Source of the DNA: Acidobacteriota bacterium
GTDB lineage: Bacteria > Acidobacteriota > Blastocatellia > Pyrinomonadales > Pyrinomonadaceae
Assembly: GCA_003222935.1 (NCBI GenBank)
Contig: QHXL01000020.1
Location: 1 to 11,969 of the forward strand
DNA: 11,969 bases
Direction: 5' to 3'
The notes beneath the pieces were generated by a model. That model ran no database searches. It saw only the letters and a program-made list of their open reading frames with translations, and was not told the origin of the DNA. The translations under genes and the position numbers were made by a program. Positions within the stretch are counted from its first letter, which is position 1, and each line of letters opens with the position of its first letter. Below, piece by piece: positions 1 to 7,689 of the stretch.

Positions 1-366
1 GTCTGGAAAAGAATCCTGATGTGTTTCTATGGTGGACTCTACGAGGAGATCTTCTGCAGGTTGTTTCTACTTTCTCTCTTTGCGTGGCTCCTCAATCGAA
101 GCTGGCGAAAGGATAGAAAGCTCAGCAGTGGAGCGTTTTGGGCGGGCAATGTTATAGCCGCCATACTCTTCGGTTTGGGTCATTTGCCATCGGCTTCACT
201 CGTAATGCCGATAACTCCGCTCGTTGTTGGCGCAGCCTTAGTGCTTAACGGACTTGCAGGGTTGGTATTTGGTTGGCTCTTCAAGGTCCGCGGACTTGAA
301 ACAGCGATGATTGCTCACTTCACCGCCGATGTTTTGCTTTGGGTTATTGGTCCGCAGTTTTTGTAA
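1..366 (+). CDS. CPBP family intramembrane metalloprotease (CAAX protease-like), 3' part
   Basis: This is the C-terminal 121 residues of a membrane protease of the CPBP (CAAX protease and bacteriocin-processing, Abi) family. The frame is open through base 1, so the gene starts outside the window; the ATG at base 19 is internal, because it lies just before the first catalytic motif. All three family motifs are visible, numbered from base 1: EExxxR (E15, E16, R20), FxxxH (F57, H61) and HxxxD (H106, D110). These residues bind and activate the metal in the membrane core. Hydrophobic segments lie around the motifs, as expected for the polytopic fold. The family includes CAAX prenyl endopeptidases and bacteriocin immunity proteins; the substrate cannot be told here. 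The stop is TAA. The next gene is 366 bp away, so there is no sign of co-transcription with the kinase. Confidence 0.9.
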   Translation, partial: VWKRILMCFYGGLYEEIFCRLFLLSLFAWLLNRSWRKDRKLSSGAFWAGNVIAAILFGLGHLPSASLVMPITPLVVGAALVLNGLAGLVFGWLFKVRGLETAMIAHFTADVLLWVIGPQFL

Positions 367-732
367 AGGTCTGACGTAATTCTGCGCCGCCGAAGATCAT
401 TTACTTTCTTCGCTCCGGAGGAGCGCAATATCTATAGCAACTCCCACGACACCGCTCTGCACTCAGTCGGCGTGCCATGCAGTAGTTTGGCAAGAAATTT
501 GATGGTCAGCAGTTGCACAGCCTGTCACTCCAATAGGAGTGCACTCGATTAGAGGGACTAATATCATGCTCCTACGGGGCAAAAGTTTGCCGTTTGCATT
601 GTAGCCTCCAATAAACCCTACCCCGTCTCCTATGTTAAACTACACCTCCCCCGGAACGTTTTCGGATGCGGAATGCCAACCATTGAGTCCAGTGCTCCCC
701 TTCCGAACTAAAAGATGGTTAACTAGCCCCGA
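367..732. other. Intergenic region without a recognisable gene
   Basis: No credible ORF lies here on either strand. There are two short perfect inverted repeats. One is at 411-425 (6-bp stem CGCTCC/GGAGCG, 3-nt loop) and may weakly terminate the upstream CPBP gene, but it has no T-tract. The other is at 526-541 (6-bp stem CACTCC/GGAGTG, 4-nt loop). The kinase promoter should lie here, but no hexamer pair with good spacing was found. No clear Shine-Dalgarno sequence precedes the kinase ATG at 733. Confidence 0.5.
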
Positions 733-2748
733 ATGAAATATTGCACTGTCTGCAAAGAGAAATTCGACGACAGCGTGAGCTTTTGCCCCGTTGACGGCGA
801 GGTGTTGGAAGGCGACCCGGCATCGATCGTCAACACCGTGCTGGACGGTCAGTATCAAATGGAAGCCCTTCTCGGAAAGGGAGGCATGGGTGCGGTGTAT
901 GCCGCTCGCCACATTTTGCTTGGTGACCGGGTCGCAATAAAGGTACTTCCGCCCGAGGTTCGAACCAACGCCGAATGGTTGCGTCGTTTCCGCCGTGAAG
1001 GTCAGGCTGCTCGACGCTTTCGTCATCCTAACGCGGTAACTGTTTACGATCTGCGAACGGCGGGCGATGGCACCATCTACATGGTGATGGAATACGTCGA
1101 GGGCCACACTCTCGACGCCGAACTAAAGAAGCGTGGTCGACTTTCACCCGCCGACGCTCTCGAGATCCTGACGCCCATCATGAGTGTGCTGGAGACCGCC
1201 CACTCGATGGGCGTTGTTCACCGGGATCTAAAACCAGAAAACATAATGATCGGGAATCCGGGTGGAAACGGTGGGCCGGTCATAAAACTGCTCGATCTTG
1301 GTATCGCAAAGATGCGCGAGATTGCCGGAGTCGACACTGCCGGCAACACGGCGCTCACAATGGCTGGCCAGGTTCTCGGTACTCCCTATTACATGTCGCC
1401 TGAGCAGTGGGGTGAGATTCCGCGCGATGAAAACGTTGAAATTGATGGACGGGCGGACATCTACAGTCTTGGTCTTGTCTTCTACGAACTGATCGCCGGG
1501 CGACGTTGTTACTCCGGAACCACGCTGAATGAGTTGCGACGTGAGCATGTTTCGATAAAAGCCAAATCCTTGTCGGATGTAGTACCGAGTGTTCCGCGGG
1601 GTTTTAGTGATGCGATTGAGCGTGCAACTGCAAAAGATCGCGGCGACCGGCAACCCACAGCTTCAGTCCTGCTGAATGAACTTCGGGCAGGGCTGGGAAC
1701 TGCAGCACCCGGTGGATTCGCCACAGCTGGTGAGTTGTCTGAAACGCTAACTCTCCCGGATAAGCTACAGACAAATTCAGACGTTAATGCGCCGACGGTC
1801 ATCGGCATCGATGCTTCGGCGACAAACCCACCGAGTCCGACGTCTTCGAGGACTTCTCCGCCTGCTGCGGCCGAAATTGCGAAACCAAAACCGGTGATAC
1901 CGCAGTCAGACTCGTCAATGGCAGGAGCTACGGTTGTGGAATCTGCTGGAGACATGGCGTCGAGCGTCACGATTCAACAAAAGGCTCCGGTCCAGCAAAA
2001 AGCACCGGTCAAAGCCGCTGAAGTGGCCACGGCACCTGCGAAGAGTTCGAAGGGCAAGGTAGGAGTCGTTGTAGGGCTTGTTGTTCTGGTGGTTGTGCTG
2101 GGAATCGGGAGCGTCGCTGGTTATCTAATTTACTCTAAGATGAAAACGCCGACACCCGGGGTAAACCAGAATACTGTGGTCACTCCAGCGGGCCCCACGC
2201 AGGTCGCGCAGTACTTCCTTGAACTTGAACCTGAAAATTCTAAGGGGCCGACGACAAAAGTGGCAGCGCTTGTGCCGATTACCTCGGGGCGATCATTCAA
2301 GATGCACTTAACCTTTCCCGAAAGCGGATTTGTCTACATTATTGGCCCGGGTGGTGATAACAACGAACCGACCGCCTTTTTGACTACAAAGCCCTCCGAA
2401 CTGACGGGGGTTAAGAATAATCAGGTGATAGGCGGCTCTGACTTTGTGTTCCCAAGCGGGGAATTTCTTCTCACTTTAGATAAGAAACCGGGTACAGACA
2501 GGTTCACAGTTATCTTTTCCAAAACGCGTTTAGAGTCGCCATCCTTCTTAAATGTGCAGGTTACGGGCGATCCGATGCCGAGTGAACAACTGACCGAGTA
2601 CAAAGACTTTGTTGCCAGGTATATGTCGACGGCGCCAACTACGGAAACTGACAACACAAACAACCAAGCGCCGTTTGTGAGAGTCAAAGTGTCCGCGGAT
2701 AAGGTTGCGAATCCCGTAGTGTTTGAGATTCGTATTCAACACAATTAA
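733..2748 (+). CDS. Membrane Ser/Thr protein kinase with N-terminal zinc knuckle and extracytoplasmic DUF4384-like domain
   Basis: This is a 671-residue PknB-type (Hanks) kinase. The N-terminus carries a CxxC (C4, C7) and a CPVDG (C18) knuckle. The kinase domain spans about 40-320. It has the glycine loop LGKGGMGAVY (47-56), catalytic K70, a probable helix-C E89, HRDLKPEN (163-170, an RD kinase), a DLG metal motif (188-190, in place of DFG) and SPE in place of APE (222-224). All residues needed for catalysis are present, and T202, T206 and T209 lie in the activation loop. A Pro/Ala/Thr linker follows, including a doubled QQKAPV (415-426), then one membrane span (about 442-467). The roughly 200 residues outside the membrane align by eye with DUF4384, the domain of the next gene product. 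The kinase therefore probably senses something outside the inner membrane and phosphorylates cytoplasmic targets. A 61-bp gap to the next start suggests an operon. Confidence 0.95.
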   Translation: MKYCTVCKEKFDDSVSFCPVDGEVLEGDPASIVNTVLDGQYQMEALLGKGGMGAVYAARHILLGDRVAIKVLPPEVRTNAEWLRRFRREGQAARRFRHPNAVTVYDLRTAGDGTIYMVMEYVEGHTLDAELKKRGRLSPADALEILTPIMSVLETAHSMGVVHRDLKPENIMIGNPGGNGGPVIKLLDLGIAKMREIAGVDTAGNTALTMAGQVLGTPYYMSPEQWGEIPRDENVEIDGRADIYSLGLVFYELIAGRRCYSGTTLNELRREHVSIKAKSLSDVVPSVPRGFSDAIERATAKDRGDRQPTASVLLNELRAGLGTAAPGGFATAGELSETLTLPDKLQTNSDVNAPTVIGIDASATNPPSPTSSRTSPPAAAEIAKPKPVIPQSDSSMAGATVVESAGDMASSVTIQQKAPVQQKAPVKAAEVATAPAKSSKGKVGVVVGLVVLVVVLGIGSVAGYLIYSKMKTPTPGVNQNTVVTPAGPTQVAQYFLELEPENSKGPTTKVAALVPITSGRSFKMHLTFPESGFVYIIGPGGDNNEPTAFLTTKPSELTGVKNNQVIGGSDFVFPSGEFLLTLDKKPGTDRFTVIFSKTRLESPSFLNVQVTGDPMPSEQLTEYKDFVARYMSTAPTTETDNTNNQAPFVRVKVSADKVANPVVFEIRIQHN

Positions 2749-2809
2749 CCTTTGCGTCTTTGAAATTGCCTCGGTCGATGGATTATCGATAAATTAAGGA
2801 GAGTTGGTT

Positions 2810-3736
2810 ATGAGATTCGTCTTCGTGTTCTTTGTTGTGCTTTGTAGTTCGGCCCTCCTGGTGAGTGCTGCCCCAAACGTTTTGCAAGATCAGGATGATG
2901 TTCGTGGAGCGTTTTTGACCTCACGCCCGAAAGAGAAGTCGACCAAAGCACCAGCCTCAGGAACTGTAAGTCGTCGAAAACCAAAGGTCGTCGTTACCGA
3001 GAATAAAAACACAAACGTCAAAACTCCAGACAACAAGACCGCCGACAATAGAACGCCTAAAACTCCCACGTCTGACAGTAAGGGCACACAGACGCCCGTA
3101 AATACTCAGCGGATGGGTCTCGGGCTCACGTTGTTCATGCGCGACGCTAATGGGTCAGCAGTTCGTACCGATCCGACTCGAGTTTTTCACAAAGGCGATC
3201 GGGTTCGAGTTCTTTTGGAAACGAATTCGGATGGATATCTTTACATCTTCAACACTACGAATGATGGCGCCCCGGTGATGATTTATCCGGATGCGTCGCT
3301 GGACGAAGGTGGAAACTATCTTCAGGCTCACGTTCCCTTTGAGATTCCTTCCAGCATGTCGACTGAAGACAGATTGCGATGGCTAGCATTCGATGAAACC
3401 GCCGGCGACGAAAAGTTGTTTTTCGTGTTCACCAAAGAACCGTTGACCGGACTACCCATTGATGATGATTTAATTGCGCTTTGCCGCAACTCGTCATCTG
3501 CTTGTCCCGTGAAGCCTACAGCTGAGATATGGGCCCAGGTTCAGAAAGAGATGCAGCATCCACTTCAAGCCAATCGAAGTAAACAGACTGGACAAACTGA
3601 AACGCCTGCGGAAAAAGAAGCCACAACGCGTGGGTTAGGTCTGGCGAAGGAGGATCCTGAACCGTCAATGATCTTGATGGCATCATCCAGGACTTCGAAA
3701 TTGGTGACTATACTTGGGCTGGTCCACAAAGAGTAA
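2810..3736 (+). CDS. Secreted DUF4384 domain protein
   Basis: The start is set at ATG 2810 because AAGGAGAG (2796-2803) sits 6 nt before it; a TTG at 2804 abuts the ribosome site and is unlikely. The 308-residue product has a Sec signal peptide with cleavage near VSA-A (about residue 20). A Lys/Thr/Pro-rich low-complexity linker follows (about 34-98), then a DUF4384 domain (about 103-215) with the typical GDRVRVLLET, DGYLYIFN, IYPD and GDEKLFFVFTKEPL segments. The tail is polar and holds two cysteines (C226, C232). DUF4384 is a beta-rich domain of unknown function; from memory it is also found fused to caspase-like peptidases. The protein probably acts in the periplasm or envelope. Its gene follows the kinase closely, and the kinase ectodomain resembles it, so the two may share a ligand or bind each other. 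That link is inference. Confidence 0.85.
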   Translation: MRFVFVFFVVLCSSALLVSAAPNVLQDQDDVRGAFLTSRPKEKSTKAPASGTVSRRKPKVVVTENKNTNVKTPDNKTADNRTPKTPTSDSKGTQTPVNTQRMGLGLTLFMRDANGSAVRTDPTRVFHKGDRVRVLLETNSDGYLYIFNTTNDGAPVMIYPDASLDEGGNYLQAHVPFEIPSSMSTEDRLRWLAFDETAGDEKLFFVFTKEPLTGLPIDDDLIALCRNSSSACPVKPTAEIWAQVQKEMQHPLQANRSKQTGQTETPAEKEATTRGLGLAKEDPEPSMILMASSRTSKLVTILGLVHKE

Positions 3737-3782
3737 AGTCAGAGTATTGGTGAAAATGCTCTTGCAAATTCCATTTCATTCT

Positions 3783-3924
3783 CCCCGGGCTTCAGCCCGG
3801 GGTCAGAGTTCGCAGGAGCGCTTCGAACCGTTTTTAACGGTTTCTCATAGTTTCGCAAGTTAATTTAAACCGTTGAAACGGTTAACCCTTTCCGAGTCCC
3901 CTTACCCCAGGCTGAAGCCTGGGG
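3783..3924. repeat. REP-like element of four hairpins in mirror order
   Basis: Within the 308-bp gap between the DUF4384 and CHAT genes lie four perfect inverted repeats. H1 is at 3783-3802 (9-bp stem CCCCGGGCT, loop TC). H2 is at 3826-3842 (7-bp stem AACCGTT, loop TTT). H3 is at 3868-3883 (same 7-bp stem, loop GA). H4 is at 3905-3924 (9-bp stem CCCCAGGCT, loop GA). H4 read on the minus strand matches H1 except for one base pair, where a G-C pair has become A-T on both sides of the stem. The layout outer-inner-inner-outer resembles paired REP (BIME-like) units. It could stabilise or terminate the kinase-DUF4384 mRNA, although no T-tract follows any stem. The rest of the gap (3925-4044) holds only an ATCA tetranucleotide run at 3992-4006 and the leader of the CHAT gene. 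Confidence 0.8.
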
Positions 3925-4015
3925 GGAATTAAATGATGAGTTCGCCTGACGCGCTGATATCACCAAGGCCTCAAGCGTTTTTCTAAGCAACATCAATCAA
4001 TCAATAAACAATTGG

Positions 4016-4033
4016 TTCAGTCAGAGAACTGAA
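4016..4033 (+). promoter_or_regulatory. Small inverted repeat touching the CHAT gene ribosome site
   Basis: TTCAGT (4016-4021) and ACTGAA (4028-4033) form a perfect 6-bp stem with a 6-nt loop. It sits just before GAGG (4034-4037), the likely ribosome site for the ATG at 4045. It could be a short mRNA hairpin or a protein-binding half-site pair. A repeat of this size can also arise by chance. Confidence 0.25.
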
Positions 4034-4044
4034 GAGGTTACGAA

Positions 4045-6888
4045 ATGAGTCCCACCAAATTGAAAGTCACTTCGTTGTTGATCAGTTTGAGTCTGGCAAT
4101 GACGGCATTACCAGTTCGTAGCAACCCGGTCGTACCGCAACAAACCGATTCCGCTAAGCAGGCGCTGGATGAGGGACGAAAACTACTCAAGCGTGGTCGA
4201 GCAGACCAGGCACTCATTCAGCTACAAAATGCTTTGAATCTATTCACTGCTGCTAAGAAAGTTAGTGGCATCGCTGCGACTCACAATGAGCTCGGAGATC
4301 TGTATCTGAGGCAAGGTCAATACACGGTTGCACTCGATCACTACAAAAAGTCTTTTGAGGGTTTTGTAAATATTAAGCCGGCTGATACGGCCGCAACCAC
4401 AAGTGCCGTTAGTAGGGTGGCAGGTTCGGAGGCGGCCGCTGGAGTTGATGCCGCGGCAACGATTGCTGACGACAAGTTCAACGCAAACTTGATGCTCGCG
4501 AAAATTGGCGAAGTAAATTTCAAGCTAGGGAAAATGCCCGAGTCTCTAGAGGCCTATAGCCGAATGGATGTAAAAAAACCGGAAAGCACCGCGGCGAAAG
4601 TAGGACGGCGCTTTGGTGGTTTTGGCGCCATAGTCGGTGCCGCCCAAACTGGCAATGTCGCAATTACCGCACCTACCAGTGCACTAACAATAGCTCTAGA
4701 AGCCAAGAAAGAACTGAGTGAATATCGCGTTTCGATTGTCTACTCGAGTTATGAGTTAGGAATGGGACGCGTCGCTTATGCGAGTAACGATCTTGAGTCC
4801 GCAAGGAAACACTTCCAGAACGCCCTTGATGCTGCGGGAAGTAGTTTGGCGGGTGTTGCCAAGTTGGGCCAGGTCCGACGGTTCCGAGCGGCAGCCAGAA
4901 CAAGCCTGGGAGATGTTCTGTTACGACAAGGAAAGTTTAAAGACGCCAGTAAGTATTACGCTGACGCTAAAAAGGGAGCACAGGACGACAAGCGTCTCGA
5001 TTTAATGTGGCCGGCCCAACGTGGTATCGGCCGTACGCTTTGGTTGCAAGCCGCCCAGGAAAAAGATCCCAAGAAGGCGAACACGGTACGAGATTCCGCA
5101 CTCGCGAATTATCGTGAATCACTGTCAACTATCGAGACTCTCCGACAGGGAAGTTTGCGCGCCGACGAGTCGAGAACAACATTCCTCTCTACTATCAAGG
5201 ACGTTTTCGACGAAGCCGCCAGCGCTCACGCTGAGATGGCGTTGTCGAACAATCCAACCGCCGGCGCGCCCTTGAGTGCGAAGGCGCTTGAGTACGGAGC
5301 CGAAGCCTTTCGCATCAATGAGCAATCTCGTGCTCGGTCGCTGCTGGATTTGCTCAGTGAAACGGACGCTGCAATCACCGAAGGCGTGCCGGTAGAATTG
5401 CTCAAACGCAAACAAGAGAACCTTGATCGTCAACAAGAGATCGCAGATCTACTGACTGGCGTAAATATCTCAGGCGAGGAACTAAAGAAAAAACCCTCTG
5501 AATTAGACTCTGATCTGGAAAAACTTCAGCTTGAGTTTGAAGAGATCGAAAACCAGATTCGTACTGCCAGTCCGCGTTACGCCTCGTTGACCTCAAACAA
5601 GCCGCTGACTTTGGCTGAAGTACAGACGAACGTGCTCGACGATCAAACAGTGCTGCTCGAATACGCCTTACAGCCTGATAGCTCTTATTTATGGGTCGTT
5701 AGCAAAGCCGCGACAAGTTTGTACAAGCTTCCTGGTCGTGCGTCAGTGGATAAGCTTGCTACAGACCTTCGCGCACAGCTGATTCCTTCGAAGCTGCAAC
5801 GTCGAATAGTTGGTATTGACGTCGCTGAAGTCGATCGAGGAATTGGAATCTCCGCTTCGGCGCCTGAAGAAGCGACACAATTCATCGCCGCCTCAAATGC
5901 AGTTTACAAAGTTGCGATCGAGCCGGCTGCGGCAAGTGTTGTTGATAAACGACTGCTCGTCGTTGCCGATGGCTCGCTCAACTACATTCCTTTCGAAGTG
6001 TTGTTGAAATCAGCGGACAGCGGTGATTTTGCTTCGCTTGCGTACCTTGTCAAATCAAATGAGATTGTTTATGCGCCATCGGCTTCGGTCGTTGGAGCAA
6101 TTAAACAACAGCGGACAAAAGCCTCCGGTAAAGCGATGCTTGTCATCGCCGATCCGGTTTTCAATTCGAATGATGCGCGCGCGCGGAAAGCCGCAGCAGC
6201 TCCCACTGCTTCTACTGCAGAGGTGCGTGGGCTTGGAATTCAGAGCGCCTTGACGGACGTGACGGGCCAAGCCGCTACTCCTCCAGAGAAGATGGAGGGC
6301 TTGCCTTTAGCCCGTCTGGCCGGCACGCGAGTCGAAGCCGACCAGATCTCCAAACTGGCAAAAACATCCGGCGGTACAGCCGACGTCTGGCTTGATCTCG
6401 ACGCGAATGAAGACAATCTTGGTACTCGCGACTTGAGCAAGTACCGCATCATCCACGTCGCGACACACGGGTTATTGAACGCCGAACGTCCTCAGTTCAC
6501 GGGAGTGGTGCTGTCACTCGTTGGAAATAAGACGGGCGACGGTTTCCTGCGCACTGATGAAGTGTTCAATCTACACCTGGGTGGTCCTCTGGTCATGCTC
6601 TCCGCTTGCGAAACAGGCCTTGGAAAAGAGAAACGAGGCGAAGGCGTCATGGGTCTTACACGCGCGTTCATGTACGCAGGCGCGCCAACCGTCGGCGTGA
6701 GTCTTTGGTCGGTAGCTGATCGATCGACTGCGGAACTCATGACAGACTTCTATCGACGCTTGCTTGCAGCAAACGCTGGTTCAACATCAAGTGCTTTGCG
6801 CGGAGCTCAGCTGGCTATGATCTCCGGCAAGAAATACAGCGCGCCTTTTTACTGGGCGCCGTTTGTGCTTGTTGGCGACTGGAACTAG
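4045..6888 (+). CDS. Secreted TPR-CHAT domain protein (caspase-clan peptidase)
   Basis: The 947-residue product starts at ATG with GAGG 7 nt upstream. It has a Sec signal peptide (about 1-26, ending VRS) and so acts outside the cytoplasm. TPR-like helical pairs follow at about 36-108, 145-176, 230-266 and 281-312. Ala/Thr/Gly-rich stretches (about 112-142 and 181-222) interrupt them. A charged coiled-coil-like segment (about 450-507) leads to the CHAT domain (about 520-947). The catalytic dyad is visible: H808 in HVATHG and C855 in SACETG. CHAT is a caspase/separase-clan cysteine peptidase domain; in cytoplasmic systems such as Craspase (TPR-CHAT with gRAMP) it cleaves a specific partner. Here no CRISPR gene is present and the protein is exported, so a role in envelope protein processing is more likely. 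The substrate is unknown. An upstream kinase-DUF4384 pair may be functionally linked. Confidence 0.93.
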   Translation: MSPTKLKVTSLLISLSLAMTALPVRSNPVVPQQTDSAKQALDEGRKLLKRGRADQALIQLQNALNLFTAAKKVSGIAATHNELGDLYLRQGQYTVALDHYKKSFEGFVNIKPADTAATTSAVSRVAGSEAAAGVDAAATIADDKFNANLMLAKIGEVNFKLGKMPESLEAYSRMDVKKPESTAAKVGRRFGGFGAIVGAAQTGNVAITAPTSALTIALEAKKELSEYRVSIVYSSYELGMGRVAYASNDLESARKHFQNALDAAGSSLAGVAKLGQVRRFRAAARTSLGDVLLRQGKFKDASKYYADAKKGAQDDKRLDLMWPAQRGIGRTLWLQAAQEKDPKKANTVRDSALANYRESLSTIETLRQGSLRADESRTTFLSTIKDVFDEAASAHAEMALSNNPTAGAPLSAKALEYGAEAFRINEQSRARSLLDLLSETDAAITEGVPVELLKRKQENLDRQQEIADLLTGVNISGEELKKKPSELDSDLEKLQLEFEEIENQIRTASPRYASLTSNKPLTLAEVQTNVLDDQTVLLEYALQPDSSYLWVVSKAATSLYKLPGRASVDKLATDLRAQLIPSKLQRRIVGIDVAEVDRGIGISASAPEEATQFIAASNAVYKVAIEPAAASVVDKRLLVVADGSLNYIPFEVLLKSADSGDFASLAYLVKSNEIVYAPSASVVGAIKQQRTKASGKAMLVIADPVFNSNDARARKAAAAPTASTAEVRGLGIQSALTDVTGQAATPPEKMEGLPLARLAGTRVEADQISKLAKTSGGTADVWLDLDANEDNLGTRDLSKYRIIHVATHGLLNAERPQFTGVVLSLVGNKTGDGFLRTDEVFNLHLGGPLVMLSACETGLGKEKRGEGVMGLTRAFMYAGAPTVGVSLWSVADRSTAELMTDFYRRLLAANAGSTSSALRGAQLAMISGKKYSAPFYWAPFVLVGDWN

Positions 6889-6898
6889 CCCGAAACAA

Positions 6899-7621
6899 TT
6901 AACTAATACCGTTGGAGGCGGAGGTTGCTGAGTTCGCAACTTTCCGCCTCTTTCGCTTTAGACCAACCAGCGCAGACACACCGGACACGAGCAGCACTGC
7001 TGACGCCGGCTCCGGAATAGTCGTACTACTTCCTTCTATAACAATGTTGTCTATCCGATTGGTTCCAGTCGAACTTGTCGCTCCATTGAAGACTATTCGG
7101 AACGCCGCATTAGGATTGTTGTTAAGCCCGGTAATGCTCGACAGCGTGAAGATTATTGGAATCGCGCCAAAAGCAGCAGCCGGAACGTAAGGCGACCCGA
7201 AGTCAGTGAAGGTGGTACCGTCGAGACTATATTGAAATTGGTTACTGTTGAAACCTGTGCTGGTTCCTTGAGTCGCGAAGCTGAAGACGATGTTCGCTAA
7301 GCCGACAGTACTTACATTGATTGTTATGTTTCGGCCGTTATTGGCTGTTGATGTCCCGCCCTGGAGTGACAAGGCTTGCCCGGCTACATCTCCTTGTCGG
7401 GCATTATTGGTCGTTCCGGCTGCGAACTGGATGTTAGCGGCGATGATGTTACTGACCAGAGTACCGCTGCCGTGGTCCACAGTAAGATTGGAGTCGTTGA
7501 AGTTCCAAACGGCTATCTCGTCCGCAGCTGCCGAGTTCAAGCCAACGACTGTAAACGAAAAAACCAGGATGAGCGTTGAGGTTAATCTGGAAAGTAGACG
7601 GTAGTGAGGTTTGTTAGACAT
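6899..7621 (-). CDS. PEP-CTERM sorting domain protein
   Basis: The 240-residue exported protein starts at ATG with AAGGAG (complement of 7628-7633) 6 nt upstream. It has a Sec signal peptide (about 1-33, ending AAA) and a Ser/Thr/Asn/Gly-rich body likely to be a beta-sandwich, with stretches such as FQYSLDG and TNRIDNIVIEG. The C-terminal sorting signal is PEP (203-205), a hydrophobic span (about 207-221) and a basic cluster KRKRRK (222-227). Proteins of this class are cleaved by an exosortase and delivered to the surface or to exopolysaccharide matrix. No exosortase gene is in the window. A 13-residue tail after the basic cluster is unusual, since the cluster normally ends the protein; this tail is encoded over the terminator of the convergent CHAT gene. 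The function of the body is unknown. Confidence 0.9.
   Translation of the reverse strand: MSNKPHYRLLSRLTSTLILVFSFTVVGLNSAAADEIAVWNFNDSNLTVDHGSGTLVSNIIAANIQFAAGTTNNARQGDVAGQALSLQGGTSTANNGRNITINVSTVGLANIVFSFATQGTSTGFNSNQFQYSLDGTTFTDFGSPYVPAAAFGAIPIIFTLSSITGLNNNPNAAFRIVFNGATSSTGTNRIDNIVIEGSSTTIPEPASAVLLVSGVSALVGLKRKRRKVANSATSASNGIS
6915..6959 (+). terminator. Intrinsic terminator of the CHAT gene, inside the convergent gene
   Basis: GAGGCGGA (6915-6922) pairs with TCCGCCTC (6943-6950). Inside it, GTTGC (6924-6928) pairs with GCAAC (6936-6940) around a 7-nt loop. On the plus strand the stem is followed by TTTCGCTTT, a T-rich tract, which fits a rho-independent terminator 26 bp after the CHAT stop. 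On the minus strand no T-tract follows, so it should act in one direction only. The hairpin lies wholly within the 3' coding end of the PEP-CTERM gene. Confidence 0.65.
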
Positions 7622-7689
7622 TTATTTCTCCTTCATGAGGTTTGAACAGACTGCTCCCGTGTTTTAGTAGTGACTGTCGCAGAGTGATC

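Noticed and set aside
411..541. Two short inverted repeats as terminators after the CPBP gene
   Set aside because: Stems are only 6 bp and neither is followed by a T-tract, so they are noted but not called.
640..1107. 155-aa minus-strand ORF overlapping the kinase start
   Set aside because: It is antisense to the zinc knuckle and glycine loop of a clear kinase, has no recognisable domain, and its composition follows from the opposite strand.
1509..1970. 153-aa minus-strand ORF in the kinase linker region
   Set aside because: It is antisense to a Pro/Ala/Thr-rich linker; the Ser/Ala/Val-rich translation is what the complement of such a linker gives.
7290..7604. Plus-strand 104-aa ORF across the PEP-CTERM gene
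   Set aside because: The minus strand carries a complete signal peptide, ribosome site and PEP-CTERM motif; the plus ORF has none of these.
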